64,000 nucleotides of DNA from Stigmatella erecta (GCF_900111745.1 NZ_FOIJ01000003.1:248001-312000); one strand, 5' to 3'. Shown: positions 35,503 to 52,289, counted from the stretch's first letter. Notes: generated by a model not told the origin, from the sequence alone. Made by a program: numbers and translations.

Positions 35503-35545
35503 AGTGCCCACCCGGCGACAGGAGAAACCACGCTCCCGGCGTCCG

Positions 35546-36445
35546 CTAGGGCTGCACGGCGGAAGGGACGAGGAGCTTGCGCAAGAGCCCGGTGCCCCAG
35601 AGCACCCCCAGGATACACAGGGCCGCGCCCAGCAGGGCCAGCGGCGCCACGGGCTCGGTGAGGAACACGGCCCCCAGGAGCCAGGAGAAGACGGGGGTGA
35701 GCTGCGAGCCCACGCCGCCCATGGCCGTGGTGACGTAACCCATGGCGTAGGTGAAGATCATCTGCGCCACCGCCGAGGACAGCCCCACCGCCAGCAGCAG
35801 CCCCACCGTGTCCGCCGCGAGGGGCCGCCAGTCGGCCAGGGCGAAGGGAAGGCCGAAGAGCAGGCCGAAGAAGCAGAAGGACAGGAAGACGGTGGCCGGA
35901 TCCGTGTCGTTGCGCAGGCCGCGCAGGGCGACGACGGCGGCGCCGCTGAAGACGGCCGAGAACATGCCCGCCCACGCCCCCAGCCCGAAGGACAGGCTGG
36001 AGGTCACCATGGAGGTGCCCCAGATGACGAGCCCCGCGCCCACCGTCGTCAACACGAGCCCACCCAGGAGCGGGCCGCTCACGTGCTCCTTGAGGAAGTA
36101 GTACCCCAGGATGGCGCCGTAGATGGGCCAGCAGGCATTGAGCAGCACCGCGGGACCCACGGCCACCCGGTCGATGCAGACGAAGTAGAGGTAGACCGAG
36201 ATGCCGCCGAAGATGCCGCGCAGGGACCAGAGCAGCGGCCGGCCGAAGCGGGGCCGGCGGCCCATCGCCGGGTAGTAGAGCGCCAGGAACACGAGCCCCA
36301 CGGCGAACCGGCCACAGACGACCTGCCCCACGGACAGCCGGCCTGAGAGCATCCGGGCGAACAGGGCCATGAGCGCGAAGAGAAAGCTGGAGAGGACGAG
36401 CAGCGGCAGGCCGCGCCAGCGCTCGGGAACCGTGAAGCCCTTCAT
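35546..36445 (-). CDS. EamA-family (DMT superfamily) transporter
   Basis: A 299-residue inner-membrane transporter with about ten membrane helices in two EamA repeats (residues 10-145 and 155-290). The drug/metabolite transporter pattern is visible: G-R-F-A-V-G-L-V near 45 and L-N-A-C-W-P-I-Y-G-A-I-L-G in the first repeat, G-S-Q-L-T-P-V-F-S-W-L-L-G-A in the second. The substrate cannot be inferred; relatives export amino acids, S-adenosylmethionine or drugs. The start is set at ATG 36445, the first Met before the first helix; the upstream frame is GC-rich filler. It is divergent from uvrA with a 164-base gap. A weak GTTCAGG half-site in that gap is discussed under rejected items. Confidence 0.88.
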   Translation of the reverse strand: MKGFTVPERWRGLPLLVLSSFLFALMALFARMLSGRLSVGQVVCGRFAVGLVFLALYYPAMGRRPRFGRPLLWSLRGIFGGISVYLYFVCIDRVAVGPAVLLNACWPIYGAILGYYFLKEHVSGPLLGGLVLTTVGAGLVIWGTSMVTSSLSFGLGAWAGMFSAVFSGAAVVALRGLRNDTDPATVFLSFCFFGLLFGLPFALADWRPLAADTVGLLLAVGLSSAVAQMIFTYAMGYVTTAMGGVGSQLTPVFSWLLGAVFLTEPVAPLALLGAALCILGVLWGTGLLRKLLVPSAVQP

Positions 36446-36594
36446 GGAGTGCCCGCCACCGTAGCCCAACCCCTCGCGGCCCCCAAGGACGCCTGCCCCC
36501 CGGGCCGCTGGGGATTCCGGTTGCAACGCCAAGCGTTCAGGACCATCCAACGGCTTCCTACCCAATAAACCGGGTCACCGGAACACCTTTTCAG

Positions 36595-36600
36595 TATAGA
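36595..36600 (+). promoter_or_regulatory. Putative -10 element of uvrA, close to the ATG
   Basis: TATAGA lies 9 bases before the uvrA ATG (36610), exactly the same distance as in addB. No Shine-Dalgarno separates them, and no good -35 box is found 16-18 bases upstream. A start point 6-8 bases downstream would leave a leader of only about two bases. Confidence 0.4.
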
Positions 36601-36609
36601 CCAGCCCCT

Positions 36610-39543
<2,934 letters not shown>

Positions 39544-39571
39544 GGGCAGGCAGGCAGGCAAGCGCCTGCCC
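39544..39571 (+). terminator. Candidate terminator hairpin after uvrA
   Basis: GGCAGGC AAGC GCCTGCC forms a perfect 7-bp stem (39553-39570) directly after the uvrA stop. Upstream GGCA repeats allow slipped alternatives. The following T-rich TTTGAATTT is 10 bases away, so strength is uncertain. Confidence 0.4.
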
Positions 39572-39640
39572 GGCCGCTGCTTTGAATTTGGGAATAGATG
39601 CACAAGAGGCATGTCCTGGTCTTCCGTGTCAGGACTCACG

Positions 39641-40204
39641 ATGCCGCCTTCGCTGCTCCCCTGGAGCCTCGTGCTCCTCCTGTTGTTGCTGGCCGCCCCC
39701 GTGGCATCCGCGGAGGAGGCGGTGCGCAAGCCGCGCCCGCCGAAGCGCTCCGGCCTGAAGGCGCTGGTGCCCATCCCCGGCGGCGAGCGCCTGCGCAAGG
39801 ACGCGGCCCAGGCCTTCCAGAAGATGCACGCCGAGGCCTCCGCGGAGGGCATCTGGCTGTGGGCCGTCAGCGGCCACCGCTCGCGCGCGGAGCAGCGCTA
39901 CCTCTACCGCCTCTACCGCAAGGGCCTGGGGCACCGCGCCGCCCGCCCCGGACGCTCCAACCACCAGCGGGGCACGGCGGTGGACGTGTCGGTGGGCGAT
40001 GTCTCCTCCGAGGCTTACGGGTGGCTGTCGGCCCACGCGTGCCGCTTCGGCTTCCGGCGCACGGTGCGCTCGGAGCCGTGGCACTGGGAGTACCGGCCCC
40101 GGAGCACGCCGCAGCCCAAGCCGGGCCAGGTGTGCGTGGACCGCTACGTGCCCCCGCCCCTGCCCCCGGCCTCGCCCGAGGTGGCCACGCCCAGCCCCAG
40201 CTAG
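39641..40204 (+). CDS. Exported VanY-type D-alanyl-D-alanine carboxypeptidase (M15B)
   Basis: A 187-residue exported zinc peptidase that trims D-Ala from peptidoglycan stem peptides. The start at ATG 39641 gives a compact signal peptide (L-V-L-L-L-L-L-L-A-A-P-V-A-S-A); the in-frame ATG 39611 would add ten polar residues. The LAS-type zinc site is S-N-H-Q-R-G-T-A-V-D-V-S (His and Asp ligands) and E-P-W-H-W-E-Y (catalytic Glu and His ligand). Cys residues at H-A-C-R and Q-V-C-V may form a disulfide. The C-terminal 25 residues are Pro-rich. It follows uvrA after 97 bases and is followed by a tandem pair of peptide transporters, which suggests recycling or use of wall peptides (inference). Confidence 0.9.
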   Translation: MPPSLLPWSLVLLLLLLAAPVASAEEAVRKPRPPKRSGLKALVPIPGGERLRKDAAQAFQKMHAEASAEGIWLWAVSGHRSRAEQRYLYRLYRKGLGHRAARPGRSNHQRGTAVDVSVGDVSSEAYGWLSAHACRFGFRRTVRSEPWHWEYRPRSTPQPKPGQVCVDRYVPPPLPPASPEVATPSPS

Positions 40205-40251
40205 GGCGCGATAACCGATTGTCTCGGCCCGGCCCCGTGGGGTAGGCACGA

Positions 40252-40272
40252 AGCGCCATTTTCCCTGGCGCT
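40252..40272. repeat. 7-bp perfect inverted repeat upstream of the first POT gene
   Basis: AGCGCCA and TGGCGCT around a 7-base T/C-rich loop, 26 bases before the transporter ATG. It could be the end of the VanY transcript or an operator. Confidence 0.4.
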
Positions 40273-40298
40273 CCCCCCTTCCGCCGAGATGCCCGCGC

Positions 40299-41753
40299 AT
40301 GGCCGAGTCCGTCCCCGCGAAGAGCAGCCGCTTCCCGCCGCAAATCCCCTACATCATCGGCAACGAGGCCTGTGAGCGGTTCAGCTTCTACGGGATGCGG
40401 AACATCCTCACGGTGTTCCTCATCGACTACCTGCTGGTGAACGCGAACCCGGATCCGGCGGCGCGGGAGGCGATGGCCAAGTCGCACTTCCACCTGTTCA
40501 TGTCCGGGGTCTACTTCTTCCCGCTGTTCGGCGGGTACCTGGCGGACCGGTTCCTGGGCAAGTACCGCGTCATCCTCTGGCTGAGCCTGCTGTACTGCGT
40601 GGGCCACGCGTGTCTGGCCCTCTTCGAGAGCAGCCCCACGGGCTTCTACACGGGCCTGTTCCTCATCGCCCTGGGCTCGGGCGGCATCAAACCGTGCGTG
40701 TCCGCCATGGTGGGCGACCAGTTCACCGAGGAGAACAAGCACCTGGTGAAGAAGGTCTTCGCCATCTTCTACTGGACCATCAACTTCGGCTCGTTCTTCG
40801 CCTCGCTCTTCATCCCCCTGGCCCTCAAGCACCTGGGGCCCGCGGTGGCCTTTGGCATCCCCGGGGTGCTCATGTTCCTGGCCACCGCCATCTACTGGCT
40901 GGGCCGCCGCCACTACGTCATCGTCCCGCCCACCGGGCACAACCCGCACTCGTTCCTGCGCATCCTCTTCTCGGCCCTGGGCAACCGCCAGCAGCGCCCC
41001 GCCGGGGGCGACTGGCTGTCGGGCGCCCGGAAGGCGCACCCCGAGGAGGCCATCGAGGGCGTGCGGGCCGTGTTCCGCATCAACCTGCTGCTCATGCCCA
41101 CCGTGCCCTTCTTCTGGATGCTCTTCGACCAGAAGGCCTCCACCTGGGTGGTGCAGGCGCGCGGCATGGACCCCCAGGTGGGCTCCTTCACCTTCCAGCC
41201 CAGCCAGATGCAGTTCATCAACCCCGCGCTGGTGATGATCCTCATCCCCGTGCTGGCGGGCGTCATCTACCCGGCGCTCCAGAAGACCCGCTTCGAGCTC
41301 ACCCCGCTGCGCCGCATGCCGCTGGGGCTCATCATCGGCGCGTTCTCCTACATCATCGCGGGCTACTACCAGGTGCTCATCGAGGGGGGCACCAAGCTGA
41401 ACATCGCCTGGCAGATCCTCCCGTACATCGTGCTCACGCTGGCGGAAATCCTGGTGTCCACCACGGGCCTGGAGTTCGCCTACACGCAGGCCCCCCGCGA
41501 GATGAAGGGCGTGGTGCAGAGCCTGTGGCTGGTCAACACCACCCTGGCCAACATCGCGGTGGCCATCGCCTCCTCGCTCAACATCTTCCAGGGCTCGGGC
41601 CAGTTCTTCTTCTACTCGGCCCTGGCCATCCTGGCCGGGGTGGGCATGGCCCTCATGGCGCGCCAATACAAGGTCCGCGACTACTACCAGCAGGCGGCCC
41701 CCATCCCCGTGGGGGAGCATGCCGCACCGGGTCTGAACGCCAAGGGGCCCTGA
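40299..41753 (+). CDS. POT-family proton-dependent oligopeptide transporter
   Basis: A 484-residue inner-membrane transporter for di- and tripeptides driven by the proton gradient. The diagnostic E-x-x-E-R-F motif is N-E-A-C-E-R-F-S-F-Y-G-M-R near residues 24-36. The second family signature is visible as G-S-G-G-I-K-P-C-V near 128, with D-Q-F followed by the F-Y-W-T-I-N-F-G-S-F segment. About 12 membrane helices are predicted, with an insert between helices 6 and 7 (about 205-260). It is the first of two tandem POT genes, probably from an old duplication because the second has the same fold but little close identity. A 7-bp inverted repeat lies upstream. Confidence 0.92.
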   Translation: MAESVPAKSSRFPPQIPYIIGNEACERFSFYGMRNILTVFLIDYLLVNANPDPAAREAMAKSHFHLFMSGVYFFPLFGGYLADRFLGKYRVILWLSLLYCVGHACLALFESSPTGFYTGLFLIALGSGGIKPCVSAMVGDQFTEENKHLVKKVFAIFYWTINFGSFFASLFIPLALKHLGPAVAFGIPGVLMFLATAIYWLGRRHYVIVPPTGHNPHSFLRILFSALGNRQQRPAGGDWLSGARKAHPEEAIEGVRAVFRINLLLMPTVPFFWMLFDQKASTWVVQARGMDPQVGSFTFQPSQMQFINPALVMILIPVLAGVIYPALQKTRFELTPLRRMPLGLIIGAFSYIIAGYYQVLIEGGTKLNIAWQILPYIVLTLAEILVSTTGLEFAYTQAPREMKGVVQSLWLVNTTLANIAVAIASSLNIFQGSGQFFFYSALAILAGVGMALMARQYKVRDYYQQAAPIPVGEHAAPGLNAKGP

Positions 41754-41790
41754 GGGCCCGCACCCACAGCGCGGATGGTGGGGAGGGCGC

Positions 41791-41820
41791 TTGACAAAGG
41801 TGTGACCTGATCGGTTCGAT
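41791..41820 (+). promoter_or_regulatory. Possible promoter of the second POT gene
   Basis: A perfect TTGACA (41791-41796) is followed 18 bases later by TTCGAT (41815-41820), a poor -10. The ATG follows 10 bases on. Confidence 0.3.
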
Positions 41821-41830
41821 CCTGAACTGA

Positions 41831-43843
<2,013 letters not shown>

Positions 43844-43864
43844 CGCGGTACCGCCCGGCCGCCG

Positions 43865-46782
<2,918 letters not shown>

Positions 46783-46786
<4 letters not shown>

Positions 46787-47559
46787 CGCTTCTGTCCCTC
46801 CGTGATCAAAAGAACAGAATACTTCAAAGCATCCGGGTCCGACAGCAGCCGCAGATAGCCCTCACAGAAGGCCTGGTAGGCGGCCGCTCCGCCATAGGCG
46901 GGCGCCAGCGCGGGCGCCAGCGTCTCGAAACGCTGCCGCCAGTCGCTCAGCAGCCGGGCATCCGCCGCCCCCGCCACCATCCACAGGGGCGCCAGGTGCA
47001 CGCGCACCTCCTGCAACCCCGCCTGCCGGAACAGGTGGAACAGCTTGCGGCCAATGTGCAGGTCCACCCCCGCCTCCCGCACCGCCCGGTGGAAGGTCCG
47101 CATCCCCTCCTCCAGCTCCGGCGGGCAGGGCCAGTTCAGGTGCCCCAGCCCATCCACGTCCGCCACCACCACGCGCCCCCCGGGCTTGGCCACCCGGAGG
47201 AACTCGGCCAGCGCCCGCTCCGGGTCCGGCAGGTACTCCAGCACGTACTGGCACCAGACGTAGTCAAAGGTGTCCCCCGGGAGGTCCATCGCCCGGATGT
47301 CCGCCTGGAGGAACTGGCACTGGGGCAGCGCGGCACAGGTGGCGCGGGCCTCGGCGAGCCGCGGGGCGTGGAGGTCCACCCCCGTCACCTTGCCGGTGGG
47401 CCCCACCAGCTCCGCCAGGATGGAGGTCACCACGCCGGGGCCACAGCCCGCGTCCAGCACCCGCATGCCCGGCTGCAACCCGGTGGACAGCAGGTGGGGC
47501 CGCACGGGAAGCGCCCGTGCCTGCTCGATGAGCCTCCGGGCCTCCGCCTCGGACTCCAT
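46783..47559 (-). CDS. SAM-dependent class I methyltransferase
   Basis: A 258-residue methyltransferase of the type 11/25 fold. SAM-binding motif I is V-L-D-A-G-C-G-P-G near residues 36-44, followed by the acidic residue in T-G-V-D-L-H and the post-motif L-Q-A-D-I-R-A-M-D-L. Motif III is visible as G-G-R-V-V-V-A-D-V-D. The C-terminal part (about 160-258) is helical and may recognise the substrate, which is unknown. The ATG at 47559 lacks a clear ribosome-binding site. A TTG at 47574, overlapping the stop of the upstream gene by two bases, would give six extra residues by re-initiation and is an equally good start. Its stop overlaps the start of the hybrid kinase. Confidence 0.85.
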
Positions 47560-47570
47560 CAAATAGCTGC

Positions 47571-49982
47571 TCAATCCGTCCGCTCCTCGTCCTGTCCCAG
47601 CACCCGGGGCGCCCGGGCCCGGAGCCGCTCGAAGACGGCGGCCATGAGCATGTGCCAGGTGCGCGCCGTGCTCCGGTGGAAGGTCCACTTGGCCACGCGG
47701 CAGCTCCACTGGAAGCCCATGGCCACCAGCCCCTCCACCTCGTCGTCCTGGACGAGCGCCAGCGCGGAGCGCTTGCCCTGCTGCCGGTAGTGCTCCACGC
47801 AGTGGGCCGCGAGCGCCTCGCGCGCCTCGGCGGCCCGGGGGTGCTGCGCCTGGGGCACGACGAAGGAGAAGGCCGAGGTCATCTCCGCCCAGCTCAGCCC
47901 CGGCGTGGCCTCCTCGGCCAGGGCCAGGGCCAGCGGCGCGTTCTCCCCGTCCACCACGAAGAGGGAGCGGCCGCGGTGGATGCCGTGGGGGGCGTAGCGC
48001 GCGGCGAGCGTGGGCATCCGCGCCTCGGGGGCCAGCAGGTCATCGGCCATCAGCCGCACCACCTCCCCACGCTCGCGCAGGTGGCCCTCCAGCCACTTCA
48101 GGTCCGCCGCCGTCGCGGGCCGCACCGTGGGCAGGCCGCGGCGCGTGCGCAGGGGCTGGGTGAAGGGCACGCGCGTGTAGTTCATCGTCTGAAGCTCGGT
48201 GAGCCCCTCGATGTGCATGGTGCGGGCAATCCACCCGAAGACGCGGTCGGGCCACTTGTTCTGCAAGCGCCAGAAGATGCGCATGTAGTGCACATCCTCC
48301 AGCGCCTCGGCGTAGTCCACGTTGAGGGCGGGCAGCTCGCGGGAGATGTTCTCCCCCCGGCGCACCGTGGGCATCACCATCAGGTGCTGCACCATCCACG
48401 TGCGCGAGTGCGTGCGCACCCCGGACACGTGGCCCAGCAGCTGGTCCCCCTCGCAGTACAGGAAGGTGCGGAACAGCCCCTCGGGCACGCCCGCCAGCTT
48501 GCGGTGCGTGTCCTCCAGCGTGGCCAGGTGGGGCCCCTCCTCGAAGGGGTAGTCCGGGTGGAAGAGATGCACGGCCCGGGCCAGCTCCCACACGTTCTGG
48601 AACGGCTCCGTGCGGCCATCGCGCACCTGGGGGCAGCGCGCCTGGACGAAGGCGTCCATCACCACCTGGCGCGCCTCGGGCTGCACGTTGAGCAGGCGCA
48701 TGCCGCAGCGGAAGGGCCGGGCCATGCCGCCCACCGCGTGGCTGAGCAGCGGGGAGCTGTCGCGCACCTCCGCGCTGCAGGGGGCCCGGGTGCCATCCGG
48801 GAGCACCAGGGTGAAGGTGTCGATGATGAGCCCCACGGGCAGCACGTCCCGGGCCGCGTCGTAGGCGAACGACAGGCCCAGCGGGTGCAGGTCCATCACC
48901 GGGTACTCCATGGACTCGCCCGTCAGCGGCGACACGTAGGCGACGGAGAAGGTCTGGTCCTCCCCGGCCTTGAAGCGCATGCTGCTGCGCCGGTGGTACA
49001 TGGACAGGCTGCGCGGCATCGACAGGACGAAGCTGTCGGCCTCGGTGCGCACCACCGCGGCCCAGCCGTGGTAGCTCTTGCCGCTCAGGTCGAAGACGAG
49101 CTGGACCACGTCCCCCACCGCCACGGTCCAGCGCAGCGGCAGCGCGCAGCGCAGCACGGCGGGCGCCTCCGCCGTCTCCTCGATGAGCGAGGCCTGCAGC
49201 TCCTCGCGGCGGCGCACCCCCTGCACCAGCGTGCACTGGAGCATGCCGCTGCGCCGCAGCGCGCGCCGCAGCACCGCCAGCACCCGCACCATGTCGTTGA
49301 GGGTGGCCAGCTCCACGTGGCCAATGCCGGTGCCCGTGCGCTCCAGCTGGATGCCCACGCGGAACCAGGCATCCCCCGGGGCGCGCTCCAGCCCCAGGTG
49401 CCGCACGAAGCCGTTGGTGCGCAGCATCACCTGCCCGGCGCGCTCCAGGCGCAAATCGAAGATGCGCGTGCCCGGCGGCAGCTGCTCGATGGGCGAGTCC
49501 ACGGGCAGCTTCAGCAGCACGCCCTCGTTGCCCACGTTCAAGCACTGGGCGCGCAGCGGCTGGCCCTCCACCAGGAAGACGGCCTCCAGCCCCGTGGTGG
49601 GCACGCGCACCGAGGCGCGCTGGCGCATCAGCTCGCGCAGGCTGCGCGCCATCTCCTCCACCGGCACGGTGGGGTCCACCGTGTGGAATTCATGGCCCTC
49701 GGCCGCCACGTCCACCAGCTCGCGCAGCTCCTGCGACTGGGACTGGGGACAGAGGAACACCCGCATGGCCGCGGGCGCCAGCCGGTCCAGGTCCCGGATG
49801 AAGCGGCGGGCCTCCACCACGTCCGCCAGCACCACGTCCGGAACCCGCTCGGCCAGGGTACGCGCCGCGTCATCCCGGGACGACACCGCGATGATCCTCC
49901 GGGGGGCCAACGCCGACACCAGCCCAGCCCGTAACACCGGATCCGGGTGGACGATCAACACCGACTGCTCGTGCGAGACCAT
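47571..49982 (-). CDS. Receiver + two PilZ-like domains + GNAT-like C-terminus
   Basis: An 803-residue protein with an unusual domain order. Residues 5-118 are receiver-like, with D54 in V-V-L-A-D-V-V as the likely phosphoacceptor and only one acidic pocket residue (D14). A first PilZ-like domain starts at R122-x-x-x-R126 with N-V-G-N-E-G at 149-154. A YcgR-N-like β-domain is at about 225-330, and a second PilZ-like domain starts with R-R-S-S-M-R at 331-336 and D-L-H-P-L-G at 364-369. PilZ domains bind cyclic di-GMP; both D/N-x-S-x-x-G motifs here are altered (G and H for S). Residues 450-803 look like one or two GNAT acyltransferase folds (weak). The start ATG 49982 has GGAGG upstream. It is the first gene of the operon. 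Confidence 0.75.
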   Translation of the reverse strand: MVSHEQSVLIVHPDPVLRAGLVSALAPRRIIAVSSRDDAARTLAERVPDVVLADVVEARRFIRDLDRLAPAAMRVFLCPQSQSQELRELVDVAAEGHEFHTVDPTVPVEEMARSLRELMRQRASVRVPTTGLEAVFLVEGQPLRAQCLNVGNEGVLLKLPVDSPIEQLPPGTRIFDLRLERAGQVMLRTNGFVRHLGLERAPGDAWFRVGIQLERTGTGIGHVELATLNDMVRVLAVLRRALRRSGMLQCTLVQGVRRREELQASLIEETAEAPAVLRCALPLRWTVAVGDVVQLVFDLSGKSYHGWAAVVRTEADSFVLSMPRSLSMYHRRSSMRFKAGEDQTFSVAYVSPLTGESMEYPVMDLHPLGLSFAYDAARDVLPVGLIIDTFTLVLPDGTRAPCSAEVRDSSPLLSHAVGGMARPFRCGMRLLNVQPEARQVVMDAFVQARCPQVRDGRTEPFQNVWELARAVHLFHPDYPFEEGPHLATLEDTHRKLAGVPEGLFRTFLYCEGDQLLGHVSGVRTHSRTWMVQHLMVMPTVRRGENISRELPALNVDYAEALEDVHYMRIFWRLQNKWPDRVFGWIARTMHIEGLTELQTMNYTRVPFTQPLRTRRGLPTVRPATAADLKWLEGHLRERGEVVRLMADDLLAPEARMPTLAARYAPHGIHRGRSLFVVDGENAPLALALAEEATPGLSWAEMTSAFSFVVPQAQHPRAAEAREALAAHCVEHYRQQGKRSALALVQDDEVEGLVAMGFQWSCRVAKWTFHRSTARTWHMLMAAVFERLRARAPRVLGQDEERTD

Positions 49983-50321
49983 CAACACCTACCTCCGAGC
50001 CACGCGCCTATGGGATACGCCCGGGCGCCATGGCGGGAACCGCTTCCCATCACCATGCGCGCCAGGGAGCACCCGGCTTGCCGTCAACGGCACGACCCAG
50101 GGGGCGAAGCCAGCAAAACAAAACCGTAACCGCTTTCGCGGCTGAAAAGAAGGAGGCCCGTCCGGTTTCACCCCGCACCGGAAAGAACCCTGCTCCCTCA
50201 GCCGTTCTGATCCGGATGAAGCTTTCCTATTTCCCCGGAAGAGCGGTGAAGTGTTGCAGCCGGCATCCAGAGGTTGGCCCCCGGCGGGATGCGCCGTTAA
50301 ATCCCACCTGACGGAGGATGG
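49983..50321. other. 339-base divergent intergenic region
   Basis: This region separates the receiver/PilZ gene (minus) from nadA (plus). On the plus side it holds a promoter-like pair (50274-50302) and a good ribosome-binding site, GGAGG. On the minus side GGAGG precedes the ATG at 49982, but I find no clear -10/-35 pair. I looked for a cyclic di-GMP riboswitch and an open reading frame and found neither. The middle (50100-50260) is the least GC-rich stretch but shows no repeats. Confidence 0.5.
50274..50302 (+). promoter_or_regulatory. Putative sigma-70-type promoter of nadA
   Basis: TTGGCC (50274-50279) and TTAAAT (50297-50302) are 17 bases apart, about 20 bases before the ATG. GGAGG precedes the ATG by 6 bases, so the leader would be about 12 bases. 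Confidence 0.5.
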
Positions 50322-51263
50322 ATGAGCCCCGAAGTGGACACCGACGTGGACCTCGAGTCGAAGATCAACGCGCTGAAGAAGTCTCTCAACGCGGTTATCC
50401 TGGCGCACTATTACCAGGAGAGTGAAATCCAGGATGTAGCGGACTTCGTGGGAGACAGTCTGGCCCTGGCGCAGGCGGCGGCGAAGACGGACGCGGACGT
50501 CATCGTCTTCTGCGGTGTGCACTTCATGGCGGAGACGGCGAAGATTCTGAACCCCACCAAGCAGGTGTTGCTGCCGGACCTGAAGGCGGGCTGCTCCCTG
50601 TCGGACCGGTGCCCCCCGGCCGCCTTCCAAGCGTTCAAAGCCAAACATCCGGACGCGTTCGTGGTGAGCTACGTGAACAGCTCCGCGGCGGTGAAGGCGA
50701 TGAGCGACGTCATCTGCACCTCCTCCAACGCGGTGAAGATTGTCAGCCAGGTGCCCCAGGACCGGCAGATCCTCTTCGCGCCGGATCAACACCTGGGCAG
50801 GCACGTGATGAAGCAGACGGGCCGGGACATGGTGCTGTGGCCGGGCAGCTGCATCGTCCACGAAATCTTCAGCGAGAAGAAGCTGGTGCAGCTCAAGGTC
50901 GAGCACCCGGACGCCGAGGTGGTGGCGCACCCCGAATGCGAGCAGCCGGTGCTGCGGCACGCGGACTTCATCGGCTCCACCAAGGGCATCCTGGATTACG
51001 TGGTGGCCAGCCCGAAGCAGAAGTTCATCGTCGTCACGGAGGCCGGCATCCTCCACCAGATGAAGCTCAAGGCCCCGCAGAAGACTTATATCCCCGCCCC
51101 GCCCGACAACGGCTGCGCGTGCAACGAGTGCCCGTACATGCGGCTCAACACCCTGCAGAAGCTCTACCAGTGCATGCGGGACCGGACCCCGGAGCTCATC
51201 CTTCCCGAACACTTGCAGACCGCCGCCCGGGCCCCGCTGCAGCGCATGCTCGAGTGGTCCTGA
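50322..51263 (+). CDS. nadA: Quinolinate synthase A
   Basis: A 313-residue 4Fe-4S enzyme that condenses iminoaspartate with dihydroxyacetone phosphate to form quinolinate, the entry to NAD biosynthesis. Cluster ligands are visible: C91 in [11 protein letters not shown]177 in W-P-G-S-C and the C-x-C-x-x-C segment at 265-270. The N-terminal A-H-Y-Y-Q near 28-32 and D-S-L-A-L-A near 45 match the substrate-binding region. There is no neighbouring nadB or nadC; the enzyme stands alone after a long divergent intergenic region. The start is supported by GGAGG 6 bases upstream. Confidence 0.96.
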   Translation: MSPEVDTDVDLESKINALKKSLNAVILAHYYQESEIQDVADFVGDSLALAQAAAKTDADVIVFCGVHFMAETAKILNPTKQVLLPDLKAGCSLSDRCPPAAFQAFKAKHPDAFVVSYVNSSAAVKAMSDVICTSSNAVKIVSQVPQDRQILFAPDQHLGRHVMKQTGRDMVLWPGSCIVHEIFSEKKLVQLKVEHPDAEVVAHPECEQPVLRHADFIGSTKGILDYVVASPKQKFIVVTEAGILHQMKLKAPQKTYIPAPPDNGCACNECPYMRLNTLQKLYQCMRDRTPELILPEHLQTAARAPLQRMLEWS

Positions 51264-51332
51264 CGCACAGCGTCGGCGCAAGCTCCAAACACGCACCTTG
51301 CGCCGGAGGGGCGGGGGTGCGATGGATCCGGC

Positions 51333-51944
51333 GTGGGTTTCCGATTCCTTTCCGTCCCTGCTTTCCGTCTGGTCGACCATCCGCAGTCCCTCGCGGATGA
51401 AGACCGTCTCGAGCCGCAGCTCCCCCCCGTGCCGGAGGCCGTCGAGCGCGCGCTGGCCAGCGCCGAGTTCCGGGATGTCCGCGCCCGGGACCGGCTGCGC
51501 TCGCTGCTCCAGAGCGACCTGCCGCCCCGGCTGGGCTCTCCGGGCGAGGGCTTTGGCCCCTCGGCCGTGTTCGCCCAGCCGCCGCACGACTTGCCCGCGC
51601 TGCTGCGCCTGGCCGATGAGCTGGATCAGCTCGCCCGCCGCGAGGCCGGCGAGCGCGCGCTGGTGTGGAAGTGCGCCAGCTGCAACGCCCGCTACGCGGT
51701 GCCCGTGTCGCTGGTGCGGCCCGTGTCCATCCGCTGCGAGCGCTGCAACACGCCCGTGGAGCTGAGCGCCCCGCACAGCCTGGGCGAGGAGTCGCTCATT
51801 GATCCGTTCCTGGGCGTGGTGAACACCTGCCGCCGGGAGCTGGCCGCCTTCTTCCGCGAGGCGATGGCGCGCGGCTGGCCCGTGCTGGTCTCCGAGGGCG
51901 AGCGGCCCGGGGCGGCGGCGGGCGGCGATTCGGCCCAGCAGTAA
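51333..51944 (+). CDS. Zinc-ribbon protein, unknown function
   Basis: A 203-residue cytoplasmic protein that I do not recognise. A four-cysteine zinc ribbon is near residues 113-140 (W-K-C-A-S-C-N-A-R-Y and I-R-C-E-R-C-N), closely resembling the MJ0042-type finger of many myxobacterial proteins. The N-terminal 110 residues are Pro/Leu/Glu-rich with a helical segment (A-L-A-S-A-E-F-R-D-V-R-A-R-D). The C-terminal part is helical (R-R-E-L-A-A-F-F-R-E-A-M) and ends in a short disordered tail. The start is GTG 51333, with only a weak ribosome-binding site, so a later start is possible. It is downstream of nadA by 69 bases and convergent with the next gene. Confidence 0.7.
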   Translation: MGFRFLSVPAFRLVDHPQSLADEDRLEPQLPPVPEAVERALASAEFRDVRARDRLRSLLQSDLPPRLGSPGEGFGPSAVFAQPPHDLPALLRLADELDQLARREAGERALVWKCASCNARYAVPVSLVRPVSIRCERCNTPVELSAPHSLGEESLIDPFLGVVNTCRRELAAFFREAMARGWPVLVSEGERPGAAAGGDSAQQ

Positions 51945-51950
51945 CGCCGG

Positions 51951-52289
51951 TCAGATGAAGATGCCGGCGGACGCGTCACGGCGCGCGTCCTCCAGCTTCA
52001 GCCCCGTGTCCTGCTCTCGCAGCGCATCCATCACGTGGCGGCGGCCCCCCTTGCACCGGGCGCACTCACACGCGCCCTTCTTGCAGGTGCAGTCCGCCTT
52101 GCTGCCACACTGGCACTTGGCGCTCAGCAGCTCGTCCACTTCCTGGAGCGGCTGGACCTTCCCGGGCTTCGCCTCGGAAGGCGCCGGCGCGGCCTTCGCG
52201 TGGCCCTCGCAGGCGTGTCCCACGCCCGGAGCGAGCAGCACGCCGCCCGTCAGCCCCAGGACAGCCATCGCCATGCCCATGCGCTTCAT
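51951..52289 (-). CDS. Small exported Cys-rich (metallothionein-like) protein
   Basis: A 112-residue protein with GGAGGAG before ATG 52289 and a clear signal peptide (M-A-M-A-V-L-G-L-T-G-G-V-L-L-A, cleaved before about residue 25). The mature part has a short Ala/Pro/Lys linker and then seven cysteines in 21 residues (C59, C61, C67, C69, C74, C76, C79) in C-x-C pairs, with an eighth at C27 right after the signal. This is the spacing of metal-thiolate proteins rather than of disulfide knots. The tail is basic then acidic. If exported it may bind zinc, copper or cadmium outside the inner membrane. I cannot place it in a named family. It is the only clear cysteine-dense protein in the window. 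Confidence 0.8.
   Translation of the reverse strand: MKRMGMAMAVLGLTGGVLLAPGVGHACEGHAKAAPAPSEAKPGKVQPLQEVDELLSAKCQCGSKADCTCKKGACECARCKGGRRHVMDALREQDTGLKLEDARRDASAGIFI

Noticed and set aside
36535-36541. GTTCAGG, a half-site resembling the myxobacterial LexA motif, upstream of uvrA
   Set aside because: Only the right half fits; the left part of the 17-base motif mismatches at most positions, so damage control by LexA is not supported.
49983-50321. A cyclic di-GMP riboswitch before the PilZ gene
   Set aside because: No aptamer-like conserved segments or paired stems of the known GEMM classes could be found.
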